Origin: Streptomyces iranensis
GTDB lineage: Bacteria > Actinomycetota > Actinomycetes > Streptomycetales > Streptomycetaceae
Reading direction: 5' to 3'
Assembly: GCF_017874715.1 (NCBI RefSeq)
Contig: NZ_JAGGLR010000005.1
Span: forward strand, 124,001-188,000
Length of the DNA: 64,000 nt
Shown: in pieces, positions 33,391 to 41,722 of the stretch
Position numbering within the stretch: position 1 is the stretch's first letter
How the letters are laid out: each line of letters opens with the position of its first letter
The notes under the pieces: generated by a model
Database searches by the model: none
Told to the model about the DNA's origin: nothing
The model's input: the letters and a program-made list of their open reading frames with translations, nothing else
Translations under genes and position numbers: made by a program

Positions 33391-34274
33391 TGCGCATCTT
33401 CGATCCCCACATCCATATGACCTCCCGCACCACCGACGACTACGAGGCCATGTACGCCGCGGGGGTGCGCGCCCTCGTCGAGCCGTCCTTCTGGCTCGGG
33501 CAGCCCCGCACCTCGCCCGCCAGCTTCTACGACTACTTCGACTCCCTCCTCGGCTGGGAGCCCTTCCGGGCCGCCCAGCACGGGATCGCCCACCACTGCA
33601 CCCTCGCGCTCAACCCCAAGGAGGCCAACGACCCGCGCTGCACCCCCGTCCTGGACGAGCTGCCGCGCTATCTCGTCAAGGACGGCGTCGTGGCCGTGGG
33701 CGAGATCGGCTACGACTCGATGACCCCCGCCGAGGACACCGCCCTCGCCGCCCAGCTGCAGCTCGCCGCCGACCACGGGCTGCCCGCCCTCGTCCACACC
33801 CCGCACCGCGACAAGCTGGCCGGGCTGCGCCGCACCCTCGATGTCGTCGGCGAGTCCGCGCTGCCCCCGGACCGGGTCCTGGTGGACCACCTCAACGAGA
33901 CCACCGTCAAGGAGGCCAAGGACAGCGGCTGCTGGCTGGGCTTCTCGGTCTACCCCGACACCAAGATGGACGAGGAGCGGATGGTCGCGATCCTGCGCGC
34001 GTACGGGCCCGAGAAGGTCCTGGTCAACTCCGCCGCCGACTGGGGGAGGAGCGACCCGCTCAAGACCCGCAAGGTCGGCGACCTGATGCGCGCCGAAGGG
34101 TTCACCGAGGACGACGTCGACCTGGTGCTGTGGCGCAACCCGGTGGCGTTCTACGGGCTCAGCGGCCGGCTGGACCTGGACATCGATGTCGAGGACACCG
34201 AGGCCGCCGCCACCCACGAGGGCAACTCCATCCTGCGCGGCGGCGCCCCGGCCGCCGCGCCGACGGAACGGTGA
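33390..34274 (+). CDS. TatD family metal-dependent hydrolase (EboB type)
   Basis: 294 residues of the amidohydrolase superfamily. The metal-binding HxH is at His7/His9 (FDPHIHM), followed by Glu in VVAVGEIGYD, His in LVHTPHRDK, His in VDHLNE and Asp in NSAADWG, so the site looks complete. Unlike housekeeping TatD DNases this branch is tied to ebo operons; its substrate is unknown. Start overlaps the EboA stop (TGATG); 10 bp separate it from EboE. Confidence 0.87.
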   Translation: MRIFDPHIHMTSRTTDDYEAMYAAGVRALVEPSFWLGQPRTSPASFYDYFDSLLGWEPFRAAQHGIAHHCTLALNPKEANDPRCTPVLDELPRYLVKDGVVAVGEIGYDSMTPAEDTALAAQLQLAADHGLPALVHTPHRDKLAGLRRTLDVVGESALPPDRVLVDHLNETTVKEAKDSGCWLGFSVYPDTKMDEERMVAILRAYGPEKVLVNSAADWGRSDPLKTRKVGDLMRAEGFTEDDVDLVLWRNPVAFYGLSGRLDLDIDVEDTEAAATHEGNSILRGGAPAAAPTER

Positions 34275-34284
34275 GGAGGACCCC

Positions 34285-35463
34285 ATGCGCTTCCGCCACC
34301 CCGACGGCTCCACCGTCCACCTCGCCTACTGCACCAACGTCCACCCCGCCGAAAACCTCGACGGCGTCGTGGAGCAGCTCCGGCTGCACTGCGAACCGGT
34401 CCGCCGCCGCCTCGGCCGCGACCGGCTCGGCATCGGCCTGTGGCTGGCCCGCGACGCCGCCCGCACCCTGAGCGCCGACCCGGCCGAACTGCGCAGGCTG
34501 CGCACCGCGCTGGACACCCGAGGCCTGGAGGTGGTCACCCTCAACGGCTTCCCGTACGAGGGATTCGGCGCCCAGGAGGTCAAGTACCGCGTCTACAAGC
34601 CCGACTGGACCGACCCGGAGCGGCTGGAGCACACCACCCATCTGGCCCGGCTGCTGGCCGCGCTGCTCCCCGACGACATCACCGACGGCTCCGTCTCCAC
34701 CCTGCCGCTCGCGTGGCGCGCCCCCTTCGACGCCGACGCCGCCCGCGCCGCCCGCCGCCACCTCACCACCCTCGCCCAGCGGCTCGACGCCATCCAGGAG
34801 CTCACCGGCCGGTCGGTCCGCATCGGCCTGGAGCCCGAGCCCGGCTGCACCGTGGAGACCACCGCGCAGGCCATCGAGGCGCTCACCGCGCCCGGCGGCC
34901 CGCCTCTGGACCGCATCGGCGTCTGCCTGGACACCTGCCACCTGGCGACGCAGTTCGAGGATCCGCACACGGCCACAGGCGCGCTCACCGCCGCCGGGGT
35001 CCCGGTGGTCAAGGCGCAACTGTCCGCCGCGCTGCACGCCGAGAACCCGGAGCGGCCCGCCGTACGGGAGGCCCTCGCGGCCTTCGCCGAGCCCCGCTTC
35101 CTTCACCAGACCCGCACCCGGGCCCCCGGGGGCGGCGTCACCGGGACCGACGACCTCGACCAGGCGCTCGCCGGCGGGCTGGCGGACAGCGCGCCCTGGC
35201 GGTCCCACTTCCACGTCCCGCTGCACGCCCCGCCCGAGCCCCCGCTGACCTCCACCCTCCCGGTGCTCGCCGACGCCCTGGCCCGTCTCGTCGGCGGGCC
35301 CGCCCCGCTGACCCGCCACCTCGAAGTGGAGACCTACACCTGGCAGGCGCTCCCGCCCGAGCTGCGCCCCCGCACCCGCGACCGGCTCGCCGACGGCATC
35401 GCCGCCGAACTCGCCCTCGCCCGCGGCCTGCTGACCGACCTCGGCCTCAAGGAGCTGCCATGA
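34285..35463 (+). CDS. Metabolite traffic protein EboE (TIM barrel)
   Basis: 392 residues. The N terminus HLAYCTNVHPAENLDGVVEQ and the segments TLNGFPYEGFGAQEVKYRVY, KPDWTDPERLEHT and LSTLPLAWRAPF-like PLAWRAPFDADA are typical of EboE. The barrel retains metal-ligand positions in GLEPEPGCTVE, CLDTCHLATQFE and HFHVPLHA. ATG at 34285 has GAGGAGG 4-5 nt upstream, 10 bp after the TatD gene, and the stop overlaps the phosphatase ATG. The biochemical reaction is unknown in any organism; the family name reflects genetic association with metabolite transfer to the periplasm. Confidence 0.86.
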   Translation: MRFRHPDGSTVHLAYCTNVHPAENLDGVVEQLRLHCEPVRRRLGRDRLGIGLWLARDAARTLSADPAELRRLRTALDTRGLEVVTLNGFPYEGFGAQEVKYRVYKPDWTDPERLEHTTHLARLLAALLPDDITDGSVSTLPLAWRAPFDADAARAARRHLTTLAQRLDAIQELTGRSVRIGLEPEPGCTVETTAQAIEALTAPGGPPLDRIGVCLDTCHLATQFEDPHTATGALTAAGVPVVKAQLSAALHAENPERPAVREALAAFAEPRFLHQTRTRAPGGGVTGTDDLDQALAGGLADSAPWRSHFHVPLHAPPEPPLTSTLPVLADALARLVGGPAPLTRHLEVETYTWQALPPELRPRTRDRLADGIAAELALARGLLTDLGLKELP

Positions 35464-36899
35464 GCGACCCGAGCCACCGGACCGACAGGAGCGCCGGGAC
35501 CGGCCCCACCCCCCTCCTCGTGCTCGACGTGGTCGGGCTCACCCCCCGGCTGCTGGACCATATGCCCCGCCTCAAGGCCCTCGCCCGCTCCGGCTCCCGC
35601 GCCGCGCTGGGCACGGTGCTGCCCGCCGTCACCTGCGCCGCCCAGTCGACGTTCCTGACCGGCACCACCCCCGCCGAGCACGGCATCGTCGGCAACGGCT
35701 GGTACTTCCGCGAGATGGGCGAGGTGCTGCTGTGGCGGCAGCACAACGGGCTGGTCGGCGGCGACAAGCTGTGGGACGCCGCCCGCCGCGCCCACCCGGG
35801 CTACACCGTGGCCAACATCTGCTGGTGGTACGCGATGGGCTCGGACACCGACATCACCGTCACCCCGCGCCCCGTCTACTACGCCGACGGCCGCAAGGAG
35901 CCGGACTGCTACACCCGGCCGCCCGCCCTGCACGACGAACTCACCGCGAAGCTCGGCACCTTCCCCCTCTTCCACTTCTGGGGGCCGGGCGCCGATCTGG
36001 TCTCCTCGCAGTGGATCATCGACGCCACCCGCCACATCCTGCGCACCAGCCCCACCGACCTGGTGCTGACCTACCTTCCGCATCTGGACTACGACCTCCA
36101 GCGGTACGGCCCCGACGACCCCCGCGCCCACTCCGCCGCCGCCGAGCTCGACACCGCCCTCGGCCCGCTGCTCGACGACGCCACCGCCCGCGGCCGTACC
36201 GTCGTGGCGCTGTCCGAGTACGGGATCACCCGGGTCTCCCGGCCGGTGGACATCAACCGGGCGCTGCGCCGCGCCGGGCTGCTGGAGGTGCACACCCAGG
36301 ACGGCATGGAGTACCTCGACCCCGGCGCCTCCCGCGCCTTCGCGGTCGCCGACCACCAGCTCGCCCATGTGTATGTGCGCCGCGCGGAGGACCTGGACGC
36401 CACCCGCGCCGCCCTGGCCGGACTGCCCGGCATCGCCGAACTCCTCGACGACGAGGGCAAGAAGGCCCACGGCCTGGACCATCCCCGCTCCGGGGAGCTG
36501 GTCGCGGTGGCCGCGCCGGACGCGTGGTTCACGTACTACTACTGGCTCGACGACGCCCGCGCCCCCGACTTCGCCCAGCTGGTGGAGATCCACCGCAAGC
36601 CCGGCTACGACCCGGCCGAGCTGTTCATGGACCCCAAGGACCCCTATGTGCGGGTGCGGGCCGCCACCGCGCTGGCCCGCAAGAAGACGGGGATGCGGTA
36701 CCGCATGGCCGTCGTCCCGCTCGATCCGTCCCCGGTGCGCGGCAGCCACGGCCGCCTCCCGGAACGCGAGGAGGACGGACCCGTCCTCCTCTGCTCCCGG
36801 CCCGGCGCGGTGCGCGGCCAAGTGGCCGCCACCGACGTCAAGAACCTGCTCCTCCACCTCGCCGGCCTCACGAACGCAACCGAAGGAGACACCCCGTGA
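35460..36899 (+). CDS. Alkaline-phosphatase-superfamily nucleotide pyrophosphatase/phosphodiesterase (EboF type)
   Basis: 479 residues. The metal Asp in LLVLDVVGLTP, nucleophile Thr in AQSTFLTGTTPAEHGIVGNG and the second Asp region YLPHLDYDLQRYG fit phosphodiesterases of this superfamily. Where most members have the Asp-His pair of SDHG, this protein has SEYGI, so one metal site may be altered; a late His is present in VADHQLAHVYV. ATG at 35460 overlaps the EboE stop. No signal peptide is visible, so it acts in the cytoplasm unless carried by a partner. Substrate unknown; a phosphodiester intermediate of the pathway is plausible. Confidence 0.85.
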   Translation: MSDPSHRTDRSAGTGPTPLLVLDVVGLTPRLLDHMPRLKALARSGSRAALGTVLPAVTCAAQSTFLTGTTPAEHGIVGNGWYFREMGEVLLWRQHNGLVGGDKLWDAARRAHPGYTVANICWWYAMGSDTDITVTPRPVYYADGRKEPDCYTRPPALHDELTAKLGTFPLFHFWGPGADLVSSQWIIDATRHILRTSPTDLVLTYLPHLDYDLQRYGPDDPRAHSAAAELDTALGPLLDDATARGRTVVALSEYGITRVSRPVDINRALRRAGLLEVHTQDGMEYLDPGASRAFAVADHQLAHVYVRRAEDLDATRAALAGLPGIAELLDDEGKKAHGLDHPRSGELVAVAAPDAWFTYYYWLDDARAPDFAQLVEIHRKPGYDPAELFMDPKDPYVRVRAATALARKKTGMRYRMAVVPLDPSPVRGSHGRLPEREEDGPVLLCSRPGAVRGQVAATDVKNLLLHLAGLTNATEGDTP

Positions 36900-37942
36900 A
36901 GAGGGCCCAGGACAACCCCGAACTCGCCGAGACCCTCCGCCGCCGCAGATTCCTCGGCGTCGCCGCGGGCGCCACGGCCGCCGGTCTGCTCGGCACCGGC
37001 ACCGCCGCGGCCGCCCAGACGGGCGGCACCGCCGCCGCATCGGCCCAGAGCGGCCGGGGCGGCCCGCTGGTGCCCCGCGGCCACCTCGGCATCCAGCTCT
37101 ACACCCTCCGCGACCAGGTGCAGTCCATCGGCTTCGCCCGCGTCTTCGAGGAACTGGCCCGGTACGGCTACGACCAGGTGGAGTTCGCCGGCTACACCCA
37201 GGGCACGGGCGACATCACCCTCAAGCAGCTCAAGCGGCTGATGCGGGACAACGGGCTGCGCGGTATCGGCAGCCACGTCGGCTACTACTCCGACGACCCG
37301 AAGGCGTACAGCTTCGCCACCAACCTCACCCAGGTGCTGGACGACGCCGAGGCGCTCGGCCTGCCGCATGTGGGCACCGCCTCCGGGCCCTGGCGCTACG
37401 GCTCCACGGTCGACGGCTGGAAGCGCTGCGCGGAGGAGTTCAACGCCTACGGAGCGGCGGCCAAGGCGCGCGGGATGAAGTTCTACCAGCACAACCACGC
37501 CGAGGAGTTCTCCTTCGCCACCGACCGGCCGGACGTCCGCCTCTACGACGTGCTGCTCGCCGAGACCGACCCCGAGCTGGTCCACCTGGAGATGGACATC
37601 TACTGGGCGTATGTGGCCCAGTACCGCTTCGGAAGCAAGGCCGACGGCTCCCCGGCGCCCTTCGAGCCGCTGACCTACGTCCTGCGGGCCCCGCACCGCT
37701 ATCCGCTCTTCCACGTGAAGGACGGGGAGCACGACGAAACCGTCCCCGACGGCTACCGGATGGTGGACGTCGGGGACGGTGACATCGACTACCGCCGCTT
37801 CCTGAGCGCGGTCGGCAGGACCCACGGCGGGCGGCGTGACCACCACTGGCTGGTGGAGCACGACCAGCCCGCCGATTCGCTCACCACCGCCCGCCGCTCC
37901 GCCCGCTATCTGCGGTCGTTGCGCTGCGGCGGACGGGGCTGA
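36896..37942 (+). CDS. Tat-exported xylose-isomerase-like TIM-barrel protein
   Basis: 348 residues. A Tat signal (RRRRFLGVAAGATAAGLLGT) directs it outside the membrane, followed by a TIM barrel (HLGIQLYTLRDQVQ, QVEFAGYTQG, QHNHAEEF, LEMDIYWAYVA, HVKDGEHDE). GTG at 36896 overlaps the phosphatase stop and has AAGGAG 6-7 nt upstream. As last gene of the ebo-type operon it implies that at least one step happens outside the cell, in line with the metabolite-export idea. It is also similar in type to secreted 3-keto-glycoside-processing isomerases, linking it to the ThuA-DUF1080 protein. Confidence 0.87.
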   Translation: MKRAQDNPELAETLRRRRFLGVAAGATAAGLLGTGTAAAAQTGGTAAASAQSGRGGPLVPRGHLGIQLYTLRDQVQSIGFARVFEELARYGYDQVEFAGYTQGTGDITLKQLKRLMRDNGLRGIGSHVGYYSDDPKAYSFATNLTQVLDDAEALGLPHVGTASGPWRYGSTVDGWKRCAEEFNAYGAAAKARGMKFYQHNHAEEFSFATDRPDVRLYDVLLAETDPELVHLEMDIYWAYVAQYRFGSKADGSPAPFEPLTYVLRAPHRYPLFHVKDGEHDETVPDGYRMVDVGDGDIDYRRFLSAVGRTHGGRRDHHWLVEHDQPADSLTTARRSARYLRSLRCGGRG

Positions 37943-37957
37943 GCGAGGGTTCCTCGC
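37943..37957. terminator. Short stem-loop between converging genes
   Basis: GCGAGG-GTT-CCTCGC lies in the 22-bp gap between the stop of the ebo-type operon and the stop of the OFA transporter. A compact bidirectional terminator is likely, though the stem is short and there is no T-run. Confidence 0.45.
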
Positions 37958-37964
37958 GGGTGGG

Positions 37965-39356
37965 CTAGACGGCCTCGCGGCTGATCGGCTGCGGGTTCGG
38001 GGCGATGTCCCGGACCCGCGGCCGGCCGGGCTGCCGCAGCAGCAGGGCCACCGCGGCCGCCACCATGGAGATGCCTCCGGCCAGCGCGTACGCGCCGTCG
38101 TAGCCCCAGTCGTCGACCACCATCGAGCCGAGGCCGCCGCCGAACAGCCCGCTGACCAGCTTTCCGCTGTACACCAGGCCGTAGTTGGTGGCGTTGTAGT
38201 TCTCCCCGAAGTAGTCCGGGGTCAGCGCCGCGAACATCGGGTAGAAGGCGCCGCCGCCGAACCCGGAGAGGAAGGCGAAGAAGAGGAACAGCACCTCGTT
38301 GTGGATGTTGCCGGCCCAGATCACCCCGAACTGGGCGAGGCCCAGCACCACGATGACGAACACCAGCGTCGTCTTCCGCCCCCACAGGTCCGAGAGCCAG
38401 CCGACCACACCGCGTCCGACACCGTTGACGACGGACATGATGCCCATGGACGAGGCCGCCACCAGCGGGCCGAAGCCCACCTCCTTGGCGTAGTCCACCT
38501 GGAAGGAGATCCCGAAGATGGACACTCCCGCGGTGAGCACCAGGGACACCCACATCAGCGGCAGCATCCCGGTCCTGATGGCCTCCTTGGGCGTGTACTG
38601 CCGCACCGCCGGCGGGTTCTTCGCCAGGCTCGCCGCGCTCTTGGCGTTGCCGGCGTAGCTCAGCGGGTCGATGTCGGCGGGCCACCAGTTCTTCGGCGGG
38701 TCCTTGAAGAACCAGGCGCAGACCCCCACGACGATCAGCACATAGACCCCGATGAGGTCCAGGATCTCGTCGAAGTTCCCGGTGTCGAACCAGTAGTTGA
38801 AGATGAAGATGAACGGCAGCGCGCCGTAGGCGAACCCTCCGTTGACGAACCCCGTCTTCGCCCCGCGCCGCTCCGGGAACCACTTGCCCACCATGTTGAT
38901 GCAGGTGGCGTAGACGAACCCGGAGCCGAGCCCGCCGACGACGCCGAAGCCGAGGATCGCTCCGAAGACGTTGTCGACGTGGGAGAGGGCCAGGAAGCCG
39001 ATCAGGCACAGCCCCGCTCCCAGGAACATCGCCTTGCGGGCGGTCAGGATCCCCTTCTCCCGCAGCCATCCGGCCGGGAAGGCGATACCCGCCTGGAAGA
39101 ACACCCAGATGCTCAGGATCCAGAAGGTGTTGCTCTGGGTCCAGCCGTGCGCCTCCGAGAGCGTGTCCTCCGCCGAGCCGTACGCGTACTCGGACACGCT
39201 GATGGCCATCATCGCGATCCACGGCAGATAGACCATCAGCTTCCGGCTGTGGCCCAGGATGTCGCGGTCGGTCTCGCCGATGCGATACGTACGTCCCTTG
39301 CTGTCCTGCACTTCCCGGAAGGGGAGGGCCCCTTCCGGCTGTTCTGCTGTGCTCAT
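37965..39356 (-). CDS. OFA family MFS transporter (second oxalate/formate-type carrier)
   Basis: 463 residues, 12 membrane segments. It starts with a soluble about 45-residue N terminus, then the OFA pattern (SAEDTLSEAHGWTQSNTFWI, FVYATCINMVGKWFPERRGA, GFGGGAFYPMFAALTPDYFG). The subfamily differs from the transporter at 14.1 kb and there is no small partner gene. It is the last gene after the ThDP enzyme, CoA-transferase and acyl-CoA ligase, all on the minus strand, so it likely imports oxalate or exchanges it for formate. A 228-bp gap separates it from the ligase gene, so it may also have its own promoter. Confidence 0.87.
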   Translation of the reverse strand: MSTAEQPEGALPFREVQDSKGRTYRIGETDRDILGHSRKLMVYLPWIAMMAISVSEYAYGSAEDTLSEAHGWTQSNTFWILSIWVFFQAGIAFPAGWLREKGILTARKAMFLGAGLCLIGFLALSHVDNVFGAILGFGVVGGLGSGFVYATCINMVGKWFPERRGAKTGFVNGGFAYGALPFIFIFNYWFDTGNFDEILDLIGVYVLIVVGVCAWFFKDPPKNWWPADIDPLSYAGNAKSAASLAKNPPAVRQYTPKEAIRTGMLPLMWVSLVLTAGVSIFGISFQVDYAKEVGFGPLVAASSMGIMSVVNGVGRGVVGWLSDLWGRKTTLVFVIVVLGLAQFGVIWAGNIHNEVLFLFFAFLSGFGGGAFYPMFAALTPDYFGENYNATNYGLVYSGKLVSGLFGGGLGSMVVDDWGYDGAYALAGGISMVAAAVALLLRQPGRPRVRDIAPNPQPISREAV

Positions 39357-39584
39357 GTCGTCCCCTTGGCTTCGAAGGAACCCGGCCAGCGCCCCCTGTC
39401 CAAACTCTTCGTGCTCCGGGAAACGCGGGTTGCTATGCGGATCGGTGGAAGTCGGTTGCGGTTCGATGGCGCCCTGAAGGGGCGCGAGGCCGTGTCGATA
39501 TGCGGCTCCGCCACGCGGGCGCGACCAGCCACGACGGCGCCGCAGACGATCGACGGCAAGGTCGGGGCACTTCCAGCGGAGCGC

Positions 39585-41720
39585 TTAGGTGAGCAACCCC
39601 GCCGACCTGGCCCAGCGGTACTTGGCGCCCAGGACGGCCACCGGCTTCTCGGTGGTGTACGGATAGGCCACGACCCCGCGCTCGAAGAGGTACGCGCACG
39701 CCTCCTCGACCTCGGTGTCGCCCGCGAGCGAGGCCACCACCGGTTTGGCGATGCCCCGGGCGCGGAACTCCTCGACGACCCGCGCGGTCAGCTCGGCGAA
39801 CACCATCGGCGGGGTGACGATGGTGTGCCAGTAGCCCAGGACCAGGGCGTGGATCCGTGGATCCTCCAGGCCCAGCCGGATGGTCGCCTCGTAGGTGGAC
39901 GGCGGTTCGCCGCCGGTGATGTCCACCGGGTTCCCGGCCGCGCCGAACGGCGGGATGAAGCGGCGGAAGGCGGCGTCCAGGTCGTCCGGGATCTCCATCA
40001 GGGACAGCCCGTTGTCGACGATCGCGTCCGACAGCAGCACGCCCGAGCCCCCGGCGCCGGTGATGATGACGACGTTGTCACCCTGGGGTGCGGGCAGCAC
40101 GGGCAGCGCCCGCGCGTACTCCAGCATCTCGTTGAGGCCCGGCGCCCGGATGACTCCCGCCTGCCGCAGGATGTCGTCGTAGACCGCGTCGTCCCCGGCC
40201 AGCGCGCCGGTGTGGGACCCGGCCGCCTTGGCACCCGCGGCCGTACGGCCCGCCTTGAGGACCACCACCGGCTTCCGGGGCACCGTGGCCCGTGCCGCCT
40301 CCACGAAGGCCCGGCCGTCCTTGAGGTCCTCCAGGTGCATCGCGATGCACTGGGTGCGGTCGTCCTCACCGAACCAGGTCAGCAGATCGTCCTCGTCCAG
40401 GTCCGACTTGTTGCCGAGGCCGACGATGGCCGAGACACCGGTCTTGGTCGTCCGGGCGAAGCCGAGGATGGCCATCCCGATGCCACCGGACTGCGAGGTG
40501 AGGGCCACCGGCCCCTTGACGTCGTACGGGGTGCAGAAGGTGGCGCACAGATCCTGCCAGGTGGAGTAGTAGCCGTAGATGTTGGGCCCCAGCAGCCGCA
40601 CCCCGTGCTCCTCGGCGATGGCCACGATCCGGTCCTGGAGCTCGTGTTCACCGGTCTCGGCGAAGCCGGACGGGATCAGCACCGCGTTCGGGATGCCCTT
40701 GCGGCCGACCTCCTCCAGCGCGGCGGGCACGAACTTCGCGGGGATCGCGAAGACCGCCACATCCACCTCGCCGGGGACGTCCGTGACGGTCTTGTACGCC
40801 TTGCGGCCCAGGATGTCGTCGGCCTTGGGGTTCACCGGGTGGATCTCGCCGGGGAAGCCGCCGTCGATGAGGTTGCGCATCACCGAATTGCCGATCTTGC
40901 CCGGCTCGTTGGAGGCGCCCACCACCGCCACCGAGCGCGGCTGCATCAGCCGGCGCATCGAGCCCAGGATCTCCTCGCGCGAGTAGCGGCGGCGCGTCCG
41001 CGGGGCCGGATCCCCGATCAGCAGCCGCACATCGGCGGCGAGCACCCCGCTCGCGGTGGCGAACACCGGGTTGAGGTCGACCTCGGTGATCTCGGGGAAG
41101 TCCGCCACCAGCCGGGAGACCCGCACGATCAGATCGGCGAGCGCCGCGCGGTCCACCGCCTCCCCGCCGCGCACCCCGCGCAGCACCTCGGCGGCGCGGA
41201 TCCCGTCCAGCATCGACAGCGCCTCGTCCTCGGTCGCCGGGGCCAGCCGGAAGGTGATGTCCTTCAGCACCTCCACCAGCACCCCGCCGAGCCCGAACGC
41301 CACGACCTTCCCGAAGGTGGGGTCGGTGACCGCGCCGACGATGACCTCCTGCCCGCCGTCCGGGACCATCTGCTGCACCTGGACGCCCTGGATCCGGGCC
41401 TTCGCGTCGTAGCCACGGGCGTTGCCGACGATCGCGCTGAACGCGCTCCGCACCTCGGCGCAGGACGTCAGCCCCACCCGCACCCCGCCCGCGTCGGTCT
41501 TGTGCAGGATGTCCGGGGACACGATCTTGAGGACGACGGGGAAGCCGATCCGGTCGGCGAGCGCCACCGCCTCGTCCGCGGTCTCCGCCAGCCCCTCGGC
41601 CGGGGTCGGGATGGAGTACGCGTCGGTGATCCGTTTCCCCTCGGGGGCGGTCAGCGCCGTGCGCCCCTCGGCGCGGGCGGCGTCCAGCACCGCGCGCACG
41701 GCATCGTTGTCATACGTCAC
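39585..41720 (-). CDS. Acetate-CoA ligase (ADP-forming) family protein, beta-alpha fused acyl-CoA synthetase
   Basis: 711 residues. The N-terminal about 220 residues are an ATP-grasp domain (FPVVLKIVSPDILHKTDAGG), then a CoA-binding Rossmann domain (PRSVAVVGASNEPGKIGNSV) and succinyl-CoA-ligase-like domains containing GSHTGALAGDD, with the phospho-His. The order is permuted relative to the alpha-beta form. It makes an acyl-CoA from a carboxylate, ATP and CoA. Between the CoA-transferase and the OFA transporter it could activate oxalate or formate directly to start the cycle; acetate or another acid is equally possible. GTG at 41720 is 2 bp after the CoA-transferase stop. Confidence 0.87.
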   Translation of the reverse strand: MTYDNDAVRAVLDAARAEGRTALTAPEGKRITDAYSIPTPAEGLAETADEAVALADRIGFPVVLKIVSPDILHKTDAGGVRVGLTSCAEVRSAFSAIVGNARGYDAKARIQGVQVQQMVPDGGQEVIVGAVTDPTFGKVVAFGLGGVLVEVLKDITFRLAPATEDEALSMLDGIRAAEVLRGVRGGEAVDRAALADLIVRVSRLVADFPEITEVDLNPVFATASGVLAADVRLLIGDPAPRTRRRYSREEILGSMRRLMQPRSVAVVGASNEPGKIGNSVMRNLIDGGFPGEIHPVNPKADDILGRKAYKTVTDVPGEVDVAVFAIPAKFVPAALEEVGRKGIPNAVLIPSGFAETGEHELQDRIVAIAEEHGVRLLGPNIYGYYSTWQDLCATFCTPYDVKGPVALTSQSGGIGMAILGFARTTKTGVSAIVGLGNKSDLDEDDLLTWFGEDDRTQCIAMHLEDLKDGRAFVEAARATVPRKPVVVLKAGRTAAGAKAAGSHTGALAGDDAVYDDILRQAGVIRAPGLNEMLEYARALPVLPAPQGDNVVIITGAGGSGVLLSDAIVDNGLSLMEIPDDLDAAFRRFIPPFGAAGNPVDITGGEPPSTYEATIRLGLEDPRIHALVLGYWHTIVTPPMVFAELTARVVEEFRARGIAKPVVASLAGDTEVEEACAYLFERGVVAYPYTTEKPVAVLGAKYRWARSAGLLT

Positions 41721-41722
41721 CG

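Noticed and set aside
39357..39584. A fourth ACTGTANNCAAT element before the second OFA transporter
   Set aside because: The 228-bp gap was read on both strands and has no match with more than a few positions; the transporter may rely on read-through from the oxalate operon.
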